Assembly: GCF_024679095.1 (NCBI RefSeq)
Contig: NW_026111663.1
Span: 79,501-143,500, forward strand
Direction of reading: 5' to 3'
From: Eriocheir sinensis
Taxonomy: Eukaryota > Arthropoda > Malacostraca > Decapoda > Varunidae
DNA: 64,000 nt
Shown: positions 31,433-42,639 of the stretch, piece after piece
Layout: each line of letters starts with the position of its first letter
Position numbering within the stretch: position 1 is the first letter of the stretch
The notes under the pieces: generated by a model
Seen by the model: only the letters and a program-made list of their open reading frames with translations
What the model was told of the DNA's origin: nothing
Database searches by the model: none
Position numbers and translations under genes: made by a program

Positions 31433-31541
31433 CAATAAGAGTAGGACTAGACGAAGCAGCAGCAGCAATAGTAGTAGTAGCAGCAGTATTATTGTTATTA
31501 TTACAAGTAGCAGAAGTAGTAGCAGTAGTAGCAGCAGTCTA
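31301..31541. repeat. (AGT)n microsatellite, interrupted
   Basis: AGT trinucleotides at 31325-31364 and 31390-31432 with variant AGC, AGA and ATT units around them. It gives poly-Ser frames on plus and poly-Leu frames on minus, which are not genes. Confidence 0.95.
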
Positions 31542-31575
31542 CTGATATTATTGATATTTTTTAGTCATTTTTAAT

Positions 31576-31580
31576 ACAAA

Positions 31581-31644
<64 letters not shown>
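31576..31644. repeat. (ATT)n microsatellite
   Basis: About 23 ATT trinucleotides, a few bases after the (AGT)n tract. Confidence 0.95.
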
Positions 31645-31717
31645 GTTAGCATTATTATTGTTACTAGCGTCAGCGGTTCCCGTGGAAATTCCACGGTTAA
31701 CGTGCAGGACGTAGCAC

Positions 31718-31955
31718 CAGGATCATGTCCTTAATCCTCTTCTAAATTTCTTAATCCTCTTCCTTTTTCTCTTGATCCGCTTCTAAACCTCTTAGTCATC
31801 CACCTCTTCCTCTCCCTAATAATCCTCTTCTAAACCTCTTAGTCATCCACCTCTTCCTCTCCCTAATAATCCTCTTCTAGACCTCTTGATCCTCTTCGAA
31901 ACTTCTCATTCCTCTTTAGTTTTTATCTAAATCCTCTTATAAACCTCTCAAACCC
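31718..31955. repeat. Minisatellite of AATCCTCTTCTAAACCTCTT-type units
   Basis: Short degenerate units, 'aatcctcttctaaacctctt' with variants. One longer block of about 55 bp ('agtcatccacctcttcctct' plus 'ccctaat') is exactly duplicated at about 31793-31872. Confidence 0.85.
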
Positions 31956-31966
31956 TTGACTGCGGA

Positions 31967-32140
31967 TTCCCTACAGGAAGACCTCACCGAAATACAGAAA
32001 TGGAACAATAAGTGGCTGCTACAATTCAATGAAAAATAATGTAAAGCCCTGCACCTTGGGAGGGGATAACCACCATACCAATACCACATGGGAAACACTT
32101 CACTATCCACCACACAGCCCGGCAAAGACCTGGGACAGTG
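31967..32140 (+). pseudogene. Short RT fragment of a non-LTR element
   Basis: Reads LQEDLTEIQKWNNKWLLQFN, stop, CKALHLGR, stop, then PGKDLG in the same frame. This is the region just after the RT active site (LQ.DL..I..W..KW...FN..KC..LH.G). Two in-frame stops; both ends truncated. Confidence 0.75.
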
Positions 32141-32839
<699 letters not shown>

Positions 32840-34604
32840 CTAAATCCTCGTCAAATATGCTGACACTGTACTCATCCCGAAACATGGCTGTAACTTTTCC
32901 CAAATGCAAAAAGCTGACGGCTGCGTCTTGTCGGACATGGATGGGCCGAGGGCTCGCTGGACTGAGTACTTTGAGCAGCTGTACATGGCGGACCCTCCAC
33001 GTGGGCAGCTTCCAGTTGCTGGGTTGCAGGTGGCGGATGCTGACCCACCCATTGACGAAAGCCCACCCTCTCTGGTTGAGGTCAGAGAGGCTGTGGCCAA
33101 GTTGAGGGGTGGGAAGGCACCTGGCACCTGTAACATCAGTGCGGAGCTGCTCAAAGCTGGAGGTGAGGCCATGATCCGCGGGTTGCATGCGGTCTTGACT
33201 GCCGTATGGCAGTCCGGTACCATTCCTCCTGACTGGAAGAGGGGGTTGGTCGTCCCTATCTGGAAAGGGAAAGGGGACCGCCAGGACTGCAACAACTACC
33301 GTGGTATTACACTGCTCAGTGTGCCAGGCAAGGTGCTTGCCCACCTATTGCTGATGCGAATTCGTAGCCAGCTGCTGAAGCTGCAGAGACCTGAACAGTC
33401 TGGGTTCACGCCTGGCAAGTCAACAACTGACCGTATCCTAGCGCTTCGCGTACTGGTGGAGCGCCGACGTGAGTTTCGACAGGGGATGCTTGCGATCTCA
33501 AGAAGGCGTTTGATTCAGTGTATCGTGAGGCACTCTGGGATCTTCTGCGACTCCGTGGGATTCCTGCGAGGACTACTGGTCTGCTGACTAACCTGTATTC
33601 TGGGAGAGAGAGTGCTGCGAAGTGTGGGGGGGTGCTCGTCCAGCTTCTTTCCCGTGAATGCGGGAGTGAGGCAGGGCTGTGTCCTTGCCCCATCGCTTTT
33701 CAACACTTGTATGGACTGGGTACTGGGCAGAGTTGTGGGCCAGAGTCATTGCGGAGCATCCATTGGCAATACCAGGGTCACTGACCTCGTTTTTGCTGAT
33801 GATGCAGTAATCCTGGCGGAGTCGTTGGAGGTTTTGGTGATGGCTCTCGAGGCACTGCACGAGGAGGCGAAGCCCTTGGGACTCCAGGTCTCCCGGGCCA
33901 AGACCAAGATACAGGTGTCTGGAGGCTTGCTGGATGGCACAGTGCAGTCTGTTCATGTGTGTGACGAGGAGGTTGAGATCTCAGAAAGTCTCACGTATCT
34001 TGGTAGCGTAGTTCATAACAACGGTGAGTCTGGCCAGGAAGTCTTATGGCGGATTGGTCTGGCCCAGTGTTATGGACTCGCTCAACACGAGTATATGGCG
34101 TTGTCGATACCTGTGCAGAAGGACAAAGATCCGGATCTTCGTTCCTTGTGCTCCCTGTCTTACTCTATGGTTGTAAGACATGGACACTAAATGGGGACTT
34201 GGAGAGGCGGGTTGATGCATTGGTAATAAGTGTTATGGTCATGGGATATCGCTGGAATGACTTTGTGTCAAACCGGCGACTACTCCGTGAGACTGATTCG
34301 ACATATATTACCTGCACAGCCCGTCAACGCCAACTCCGGCTATACGAGCACGTAGCACGTTTTCCGGAAGCTGATCCTGCTCATCGGGTTGTCTCTGTAA
34401 GAGACAATCCTGAGTGGAGGAGGCCAAGGGGACGCCCACGAAGTTCGTGGCTGGAGCAAGTCGATAGATCCTGCCGGGAGGTACTCGGGTTGGGAAGGGG
34501 GCCTGTATGGAGACTCGCCCGGAGGGACCCCCGGGCTTGGCGTCGTTATGTGGGCGAGGCGACGCGCCCCCCGGCGTATGCCCCCACTGATTGATTGATT
34601 GATT
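32840..34604 (+). mobile_element. RTE-like non-LTR retrotransposon, 5'-truncated
   Basis: Coding similarity begins near 32890 with the pre-RT region and ends at about 34594 with a Thr-Asp-stop just before a (TGAT)n tail (34588-34604). RTE elements typically have a short 3' UTR and end in short tandem repeats, which fits. The endonuclease is missing. A second, more decayed copy in reverse orientation is at 40560-41800. Confidence 0.85.
32890..34594 (+). pseudogene. RTE-like reverse transcriptase, frameshifted
   Basis: Motifs in order: ARWTEYFEQLY, GGKAPGTCNISAELLKAGGE, IPPDWKRGLVVPIWKGKGDR, NNYRGITLLSVPGKV, EQSGFTPGKSTTDRILAL (to about 33460); then in another frame VYREALWDLLRLRGIP; then in a third VNAGVRQGCVLAPSLF, LVFADDAVILAES (catalytic FADD) and SLTYLGSVV; finally VLLYGCKTWTLNGDLERR, RGRPRSSWLEQVD and the C-terminus (34046-34594). 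At least three frameshifts. The strong 'GKAPG...AELLKAGGE' and 'LLYGCKTW' words point to the RTE clade. Confidence 0.88.
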
Positions 34605-35989
34605 ACTCCTTTATCATCGTAGAAATAGTGACCTTCCGTGCCACCCCAAACAAGGGCTTTGGTTGCGTAAATAGTGTATCAACAGAAGCGTGATATCCAA
34701 TGAAACATAATAACAGACTGCCTACGAATATATCCATTCAACATCTCTTTAAAAATAAAAACACGCATCACTTGTAGAAACACCTTTTTTTAAAACCAAA
34801 CTGCTTAGGGCAACTGGATATTTTTTCTTCCAATATTTCAAGTACATGAATTTCCAATGTTTCTAAAATACAAGATGACTGCATCACCGGTCAATAATTA
34901 CTAATATTTGTTATGTTACCTTTAATGTTTTTTACAGCTGGAAAAATGTTACCATTCAGTAGGCTACGCGGTAAATAGCAATGACTAAAACACTCACTTA
35001 AAAGGGCTGATAAAAATATAAAAATTAATCAGATGCTGGTTTAAGAAATCTAGAGTGAGTTCCATCATGACCGAGACATTACTGAGATTATTAGTTATTC
35101 TGCGAAGAGAATCATTGCATTTTTCTGGAGCCTGAACACAGTGATTTTAATTCTTTAAAAAAGTGCATTCCTTTCCATTCATTAATGTTGTCATAATTCA
35201 TAAAGTTTTTATTAGATAAATATATTATTCTTTATAATCACTCTCTCCTTCAATTAAAAATTACTCTTTTTATTCTTTCCCTTTTTCCTTTCCCTTTTTC
35301 CTGAAATGTATCTTGTCCTTTAACGCATATTTTTCCATAATGGAGAAATTTACTTCATGATTTTCATATTTTCTAAACCGTTTCAAATTGTTTTAAACAC
35401 CATGCCATCAAATTGAATAGTGTCACGATCCTTTCCACTCTCAGTCAATAACAATACCGAACGGCCTTGTAAATGCCCTTTAGCCACTCTGTCCAACCTG
35501 GAATGATCTTAAACATGTTAATTTTCAATTTTTCGCTTCTAAAACTTTCTGTTGAAGACAGGAATGCATTACGTAAACAGGCATACCTTTTAGCAATATC
35601 ATTTAGATGTAACGAATTCCTACAACCTGTGTGTCACAACACGCATGTTCCAAGCCTTTTACAACTTTTTACATATTCCCATCAATTTCCTTTATATCGT
35701 CATCAGTTAAGGCATTCCAATCTATGCATGCTTCACCATTTTCGTGCTGAACATCGATCATGAAAGCAACTTTATGATATCCTGTCAATTAAAATTGATT
35801 AATACTGACATATGATCGGATCCTATGAGATTATTTTCAACTGTAATATTGTTTATCTTTATATTTTCATGTTTTCTGCCAACAATATCGCCCAGCCACT
35901 CACTATATATATTACTGAAACATTCAAATGTATAAGTATTTAGTGGTAAGAACTTAACATCGAAACACTAAATCATTTTCAGACAAAAC
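34605..35989. other. AT-rich spacer with possible decayed non-LTR sequence
   Basis: AT-rich, no clear gene. Minus-strand traces near 35690-35760 might belong to the retroelement at 35990-36860 but are too decayed to call. No repeat copy within the window. Confidence 0.4.
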
Positions 35990-36860
35990 TACTCAATGTT
36001 CTCCAGGCCCGTCCGGAGTGAGGGTCAGTTCAGCATTAAAATCTCCAATAAGGAACACGGCATCAAATACCGAATATTCTAATACCTTTTCAAACTCTAT
36101 TAAAGTTTCAATATATTTTGAAAGTGATTCTGCGTCCCAGGTATCACGATTCAAATAAACATTTAAAAAATATATATATTTAGATTTAAAGTGTTTACAT
36201 TAAACACTATATAATTGGTAACAAGTGTTAATAGCACAAAAACTGTGCTAAATCGGCGTCGCATGACCCTACAACTAGGGGTCTAAAATGCTGAAGAGTA
36301 AAGATGGCGCCACTATAAACACTTGCCTGCGCCACAACGTGCTGGGGCCGACCATCAGGCCCTATAATGAAAGCCTACCGGCGCCACAGGCCAAGACGTT
36401 AAAAAAGCTGACTTCGTTTATAATGCCATGTTGCAGGCTTCATCAGAGCTAACAAATGTTATTATACAATGTCATGTCTACAATGCATGGGTAAGCCAGG
36501 AAAACAACTTGAAGAGAACAACATCAACAACACTAAGAAGGTGGACAATCTGTTGATAAATAAATCAATTTTATTATTTTTGAAAATACTTGTTTTTCTT
36601 TGATGAAATAGCCAAACCTCATTCCGGACGCCTGACCATAGCAACATGTGTTTCTTTTTTAAGAATACGTGGCAGCTACACTCTAAAATTCGTAATTTTC
36701 ATCTATATAGTCCTTAATTAATATCTTGCCTTGAGTAACAAAGGTTTCTTGTAAAAAAATAACATCATTACTTTCACGACAAAGTTTACGTACCAAATCT
36801 ATGTTCTTACGTAGCGAGCAACAATTGAAAGAACAAACATTACAATCTTTACTCTGCATG
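35990..36860 (-). pseudogene. Endonuclease fragments of a decayed non-LTR element, with a repeat insertion
   Basis: On the minus strand, about 36860-36700 reads SKDCNVCSFNCCSLRKNIDL and FLQETFVTQGK, the start of an APE-type endonuclease. About 36090-35990 reads DAVFLIGDFNAELTLT, its central GDFN motif. Between them lies unrelated DNA including the dispersed repeat at 36302-36405. So one endonuclease is probably split by an insertion. No RT is recognisable. Confidence 0.6.
36302..36405. repeat. Dispersed repeat, copy 2 (GGCGCCAC...TTGCCTGCGCCACAACG)
   Basis: Shares about 100 bp with 28039-28141 in the same orientation, ending in an A-rich run. It sits inside the decayed endonuclease region, which suggests it was inserted as a unit. 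Confidence 0.65.
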
Positions 36861-36885
36861 TCAAAATGACTGAAGATTATCGAGA

Positions 36886-36913
36886 TAGTACTAGTAGTAG
36901 CATTAGTAGTAGC

Positions 36914-36988
<75 letters not shown>
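36886..36988. repeat. (AGT)n microsatellite
   Basis: Nearly pure AGT from about 36906 to 36987, preceded by variant units. Confidence 0.95.
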
Positions 36989-37384
36989 TTTTTACAGCAA
37001 AGGAGACAGTAGTCGTAGAAGTTGTTGTCTGTGCTGTAGTAATTGTAATCATTGTAGTGGTGGTACCAAAAGTAGCAGTAGCAGCTGTAACAAAAGTTGC
37101 CGTCGCGGTGTGGCAGTGAAGGTCGTTTGTTTGTCTATTATTATATATTGGCCACTTATATCGATCCTCCTCCTTCCCTATAAAGTGCAGACATTAAAAT
37201 ATTCATGAGCTCATTGGCATGGGAAGGCTGGGGGGTTGTTGAAAAGAGGCGAGCCAAAGGAAAGGCAAACACGAGGAAAGGGCGGGGAAATAAATGAAAA
37301 AATAATGTCCGCTGTAGATTGTGATGGAAGATGAGAAAGCAATGAGCAAAAAGTAAAGGTAAGACAACGAACAACGGTGACAAG
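36989..37384. other. Spacer, nothing recognised
   Basis: Variant AGT units and then mixed sequence with no convincing gene. Frames on the minus strand (Leu/Phe/Ser-rich) show no domain. Confidence 0.4.
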
Positions 37385-40300
37385 ATGGAAACATGGAAAC
37401 ATGGACTAGCAGGCAGCAGAAAGCCTGTTGGCTCTTTACTAGGCTGCCTGCGTTCAGTGATTCAATCAATCCGTTTGCCATAGGAGTGGCTTGCAGGGAA
37501 GGATTAAAGCACTTGTGTACCTACTCTTGGGAACGTTCAGTTCACCCCCGTTGCAGCAAAGTGGCGATCAATGCGTTTCTTGAAGGAGTTGATGGTCTCT
37601 GCGCTAACCACTTCTGCAGGAAGGCTGTTCCAGTGGCGAACAACTCTATTTGAGAAATAACTCCTGCCGATGTCGGTATTGCATCGCTTTGCTTGAATTG
37701 TTTTTCCGTTGTTTCTTGTTCTCAGGTTAGTTTGTAGCGTGAAGAGTTTGGAGTGATCAACGTTGCTGAGCTTGTTCAGGTACTTAAAGACTTGTATCAT
37801 GTCTGCCCGCAGTCGTCTCTTTTCCAACGTGAAGAGGTTGAGTCGCTCGAGTCGTTCTTCATAGGGTTTCGTCCTCAGTGATGGTATCATCTTCGTGGCG
37901 CGGCGCTGTACTCTCTCAAGTAATTCAATGTCTTTCCTGTAATTAGGAGACCAGAATTGCACGGCGTATTCCAGGTGGGGCCTTACCAGCGAATTATACA
38001 AGGATAACATAACTCCCGGCGTCTTGTATTCAAAGTTCCTCGATATGAACCCAAGCATTGTAGTGGCTTTCTTACAGGCGGACTTGCAGTGTTTTGTTTG
38101 TTTCAAGTCACTGCTGATGGTGACCCCGAGGTCTCTTTCCTCTTGCACAACATGTAGTGGTTCGCCACCCATGTGGTATATGTGGTTGCTGTTTCTGGAT
38201 CCGATATGCATTACTTTACATTTGGTAGTGTTGAAGGACATCTGCCATTTTTCCGACCACCGAGTAATCAGGTCCAGGTCTCTCTGGATAATTTCGCAGT
38301 CTGCCGTCGTGAGGGCCTTCCCACCCACCTTTGTGTCGTCGGCAAATTTTGAAAGATTGGATTTTAATCCTAGTTCTAGGTCGTTGATATATATGATGAA
38401 AAGTATGGGTCCCAGCACTGACCCCTGTGGCACTCCACTTGTGACCGGGAGCCACTCGGAGGCCTGTCCGTTGAGTACAACTCGTTGTTTTCTTCCAGTG
38501 AGCCAGTCTTTGATCCACGCTGTCAGATCGTCGCCTAATCCCGCCGACTTAAGTTTCTTGAGGAGTCTTTCATGTGGCACTTTGTCAAAGGCTTTCTGAA
38601 AGTCTAGATATATAACATCACTGGGGATATGATTATCCCAGTTTTCATAGATACCTTGGAAGAAGTCCAATAAATTGGTTAAGTATGAGCGCTTGTTCCT
38701 GAAACCGTGCTGAACATCGGAAATGATGTTGTTGTCTTCAAGGAACCTAACGAGTTTGTCTCTGATGATCTTCTCGAGGATTTTTCCCGCCACTGAGGTC
38801 AAGCTGATTGGTCTGTAGTTTAGGGCCACACTTTTGTCTCCCTTTTTGTAGATCGGTGTTATGTTCGCTTGTTTCCAGTCTTTCGGGACTTTGTTTTGTT
38901 GTAGTGACTGATTGTAGATGGCGGTGAGTGGCTTGAGGATTTGCTGCTTGAGTTCCTTGAGCAGCCTGGGTGACAAGTCGTCGGGTCCGGTAGACTTGTT
39001 TGTCTCGAGTTTGTCTAGGTACTTTTTCACATCCCGTTCGTTGATTGTACCAATTTCTAGGGGAGTGATTCCCATCGGTGGGGAAGGGCTCTCGGGTACG
39101 GACTGGGTATTCTCGACCGTGAACACTGACGCGAAGTTCCTGTTTAGGATTTCGACCATTTGTCTACTGTCCTGTGTTAGTACGTCACTTTCATCTTTTA
39201 GGGGACCGATATTGCTTTTGTCTTCTTTTGGTTCTTATATACGTGAAGAACTTTTCGGGTTGGACTTGGCTTCGCGTGCAATTTGCTTTTCATAGTCGCG
39301 TTTACTCTGGCGAATGAGTGTTCTGCAAGCTCTGAGGCTTTGATGGTACTGTTCGCGTGCCTCGTCAGTGCTGTTTTCCTTTAGCAAGTTGTATTTTCTC
39401 TTCTTCAAATTAATCGCCCGTCGAACTTGGGTAGTCATCCATGGTGTGCTTGTGGCATTATTTGTTCTCCTTGTCTTCATGGGAACAGTCGTTCTCTCTA
39501 CCTCCAGGAGTTTGTTCTTAAAGCCGTTCCACGCGCCGTCCACCGGAGTGAGGTTCATGGGTTCCCAAGTTGTCTGGGTTAGCAGCTCACGAGCGAAGTT
39601 AAAATTGGCTTTTTTGTAGTCTGGAATCTTGGACGTGTTTTCGGTGAGTTCATGGTCTGTTCTGATTTTTAGGCGAATTAGGTGATGGTCGCAACCATCC
39701 AGTTTTTCGCAGACTTGACATTCACGTGTGAGATCTGAATCACTCACGAGTACTAGGTCTAATAAGTTATTTTCCCTCGTCGGTTGGCTAACAATCTGAG
39801 TAAGAAAAGTGTCCTCTAACATTTCGAGCAATCTGTTACCCTCCCGATCGCCAATCATCGTGGTCCAGTCAATGTTGGAACAGTTAAAGTCCCCGATAAT
39901 GACTGACTGTTTGTTTTGTGTTATGGTGTGAATTTCCTCGTACAGCGCTTCGTCGTCCGCTGCTTGTTGCTTTGGAGGTCTGTAAACGGTTCCAATTGTT
40001 ATTTTGTTGTGCTTGCTAGTCTCCAGTTCAACATATACAGTGTCATATTTCTCTGAGTCTTCTTTGGTTATTTCCACGGCAGGGTATTTGTTCTTGACGT
40101 AACAGATAACACCTCCTTTCTTGTGAAGTCTGTTTTTGTAGAAGCTCTCGTATCCCGGAATTGAGAATTCGGTCATTAGGTGGTCAGAGGTGGCCCACGT
40201 TTCGGTGATGGCAATCACGTCCGGACTTTCTACGTCAACATAGGCAAGTAGCTCATCCCGTTTGGGTATTAAGCTCCGCGCGTTGGTGTATAGGACAGAA

Positions 40301-40420
40301 ATGTCCTTCTTGAATTCAACGCTTCGAGGCACAGTAGTCTGGTGTCTGCTTGTGTTTTCTGTTGGGGGCCTTGGTGTGATGAGCGGTCCCTACTGGTTGG
40401 TTGTTTACGATACTTTGGTG
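37385..40420 (-). mobile_element. CR1-like non-LTR retrotransposon, family 4, best-preserved RT
   Basis: Minus strand with the 3' tail at 37385-37404, short repeats of CATGTTTC (plus 'gatggaaacatggaaacatg'). ORF2 is almost complete; upstream of its ATG (40332) only about 90 bp of element-like sequence remains, so ORF1 is lost by 5' truncation. A relative of the same family, plus strand, is nested at 56481-59213. Confidence 0.88.
37537..40332 (-). pseudogene. ORF2 (endonuclease-reverse transcriptase) of CR1-like family 4, nearly intact
   Basis: Endonuclease frame 40332-39235 (365 codons): VLYTNARSL, ITETWATSDH, GGVICYV, GTVYRPPKQQ, GDFNCSNIDW, CDHHLIRLK. RT frame 39159-37537 (540 codons, uninterrupted): [73 protein letters not shown] and catalytic FADDTKVG, then LVRPHLEYAVQFWSPN and the C-terminus ...AATGVN. 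The two frames are separated by a small frameshift in an A-run near 39262 and another close by near 39230. All catalytic residues are present, so this looks like the youngest retroelement in the window. Confidence 0.9.
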
Positions 40421-40559
40421 CTTTGGAGTGATAGGAGAAAGAGAAAAGACTCAGGGAAGTTATAAGAAGTGGTACAGGAAGAAAAATCAGGAATGGGTTA
40501 AAAGTCCTTGGATAATGTTAAGAAGGAACGATAATTAGATGAAAGGTTCTAAATTACTA
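40421..40559. other. Short spacer, nothing recognised
   Basis: A-rich sequence between the truncated 5' end of the family 4 element and the RTE-like fragment. Confidence 0.4.
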
Positions 40560-41800
40560 ACTAAAGGGAAGCAGACCCCAGGCAGCGCGCCGCTTCACTC
40601 GCTCAGCGCCTCCACTCTCGATGGTTCCCCAGGCTTCACCGCAGCTACTATCAATCTTTCCATTTCAAGCCCCTTTTCGGCAGAATCGATCACCTCGCAT
40701 CACCTATGAGTTACGTGAGCGTCACCTTAGTGTCCTCCACTCAATGTTGCCTCATATGGAAACAACCCTATACGCAGGATTAAGTCCATCCAGGAAGCGT
40801 GCCACGTGCCCATATAATCGGACTTGGTGTTCAAGAACTATGCTAAGATAGTCGTTGGTTTTAAACGAAGTCAATCCAGCGACACCCCGTGATCCTGCGA
40901 AAGTACTTAGAACCAAACCCATCGACACGTCTCTTCAAGTCACTGTTCATTGCCCATATCTCATAGCCATACCGTAAGACATTGAGCACAGAAGACTTGA
41001 CAAAGACGACAATGATTCGAATCAATGCCCTTCTTCATAGATATCGACAACGCCATACACTTGTGTTCAGCGGGTCCATATATTCGTGGGGCAGGCCGAT
41101 ACGTCAAGTGACTTCTTGGCAAGACCCACCATTTTTATGTACTACGCTAGGAAGGTATGTACAACTTTTGCTCACCTCACTGTTCACACCACATGCATGA
41201 ACATACTGAACTGTGTCATCCAGCAAGATTCCTAACAACTGGACCTTAGTTAAAGCTAAGGAGACCTTTAGTTCCAGAGGCTTCGTCTCTTCATGCAGCA
41301 CTTTGAGAGCCAACACCACGACCTCCACCGATTCCGCAAAGTGCTAGGATCCGGTCATTGTTGACTTGCCGGGCGTGAACCTGAGTGGCTCAGGTCTCTG
41401 AAACTTTGATAGACGAGATCGAATTCGCATCAATCGCAGATGAGCAAACATTTTGCCCGGCACACCACGGTAACTATTGCAGGTCCGTCGATTCAATTTC
41501 CTTTTACAGACAGCGACAACCAAACTCCTTACCCAGTGTCACAAGGTAGACAGCACTGCATGTACCTCAAGAGTCATGGCATCGCCCACACCTTTCAGCA
41601 TCTTGGCGCTAATATTACAGATCCCAGCCACCTTTCCACCTTTCAACTACTCACAGCCTTTCTCACTTCCACATGCGAGAGTGGAGTTTCGTCTAATGAT
41701 GAATCAGCAGCAGCTCTGCACACCAGCCGGAGGGAGCTGGGAGCCTTGAGACTGCCGTGTACAGCTGCAGAAATAACTCAGCCCAACTCAGAATTGTAGT
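40560..41800 (-). pseudogene. RTE-like reverse transcriptase, decayed copy
   Basis: Minus strand, many breaks. About 41790-41690 matches the linker of the 32840 element (DETPLSHVEVRKA), about 41470-41380 its VPGK and RIRS words, and 41328-41104 its region after FADD (VVVLALKVLHEETKPLELKVS, LDDTVQYVHAC, TYLPSVVHKNG). The end near 40560-40630 resembles the C-terminal Arg/Ala/Pro region. More diverged than the plus-strand copy. Confidence 0.75.
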
Positions 41801-42635
41801 CAGGCTGGTGCTGTGAAGTCAGTGGTTCCCTGGATGGTGCTCACAACCCTCCTGGCTGGTAGTCGCTTTTATCCACCCTTGTTTTCTTCTTTCGTTGTTT
41901 TTGTGTGGTGATGTATCATGGTTTTTTTTTTCAAGCCGCTGTATTTCTATTTTTTTATTTTTTGCCTGTAGTAAAAGCTTTGGGGATGGGAATCGGTCAT
42001 ATAGAAGTAGCAGCTGGTGGTGCATCAGGTGTTAAAAAGTGGCACCAACAGATAGTGGTGTACCAGGTGTTGAAGAGGTGCCAGGAACAGGTGTGGGACA
42101 GGCTGGGGTGGATTGACAGAGAGAGAGAGAGTTCTTAAAAGCTGGGTTAAAATAGGTGGAGACCGTCTCGGAAATGGAGTTTTGAAGAAGGTTCACGCAG
42201 GAAAGAGAGCTGCAGTTGCGTGGTCTCAAGGGAGTCAAGAGACGGTAAGTAAAGGAGGGCGAAGGTGACGAAGAGGAAAAGCAAAAGTAAAGTTTGACAT
42301 AAGTTTTAACCAGCAAAAAAATCAGATTTGGGGATTTGGTTTTAAGAGACAGGATTTAAAAAAGGATAATTATATATGTTAAAAGGGCCGGAAGACGGGC
42401 CATAGGGAATAATCAAAAGAAAAAAACATATTGATGATGGAAATTAAAAAAAAAGGTACGGCAATGTTTATTTAGGAAAGCTATCAGTTCATTGCTGTTG
42501 TGTATAAAGAAGATATGACAAATGAGGGGAATGGACTGACCGCGAAGGGGATGGAGATGACAGGAGGATTTGATTAAAAAGTTGGATTAGTGCCGTAAAG
42601 GGGAAGCATATGAATGAGAAAAAAGAAAGGCTAGA
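41801..42635. other. Spacer, nothing recognised
   Basis: Mixed, T-rich then A/G-rich. Short frames of 60-94 codons carry no domain. Confidence 0.4.
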
Positions 42636-42639
42636 CAGT

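Noticed and set aside
31286..31574. Poly-Leu and poly-Ser frames
   Set aside because: (AGT)n microsatellite.
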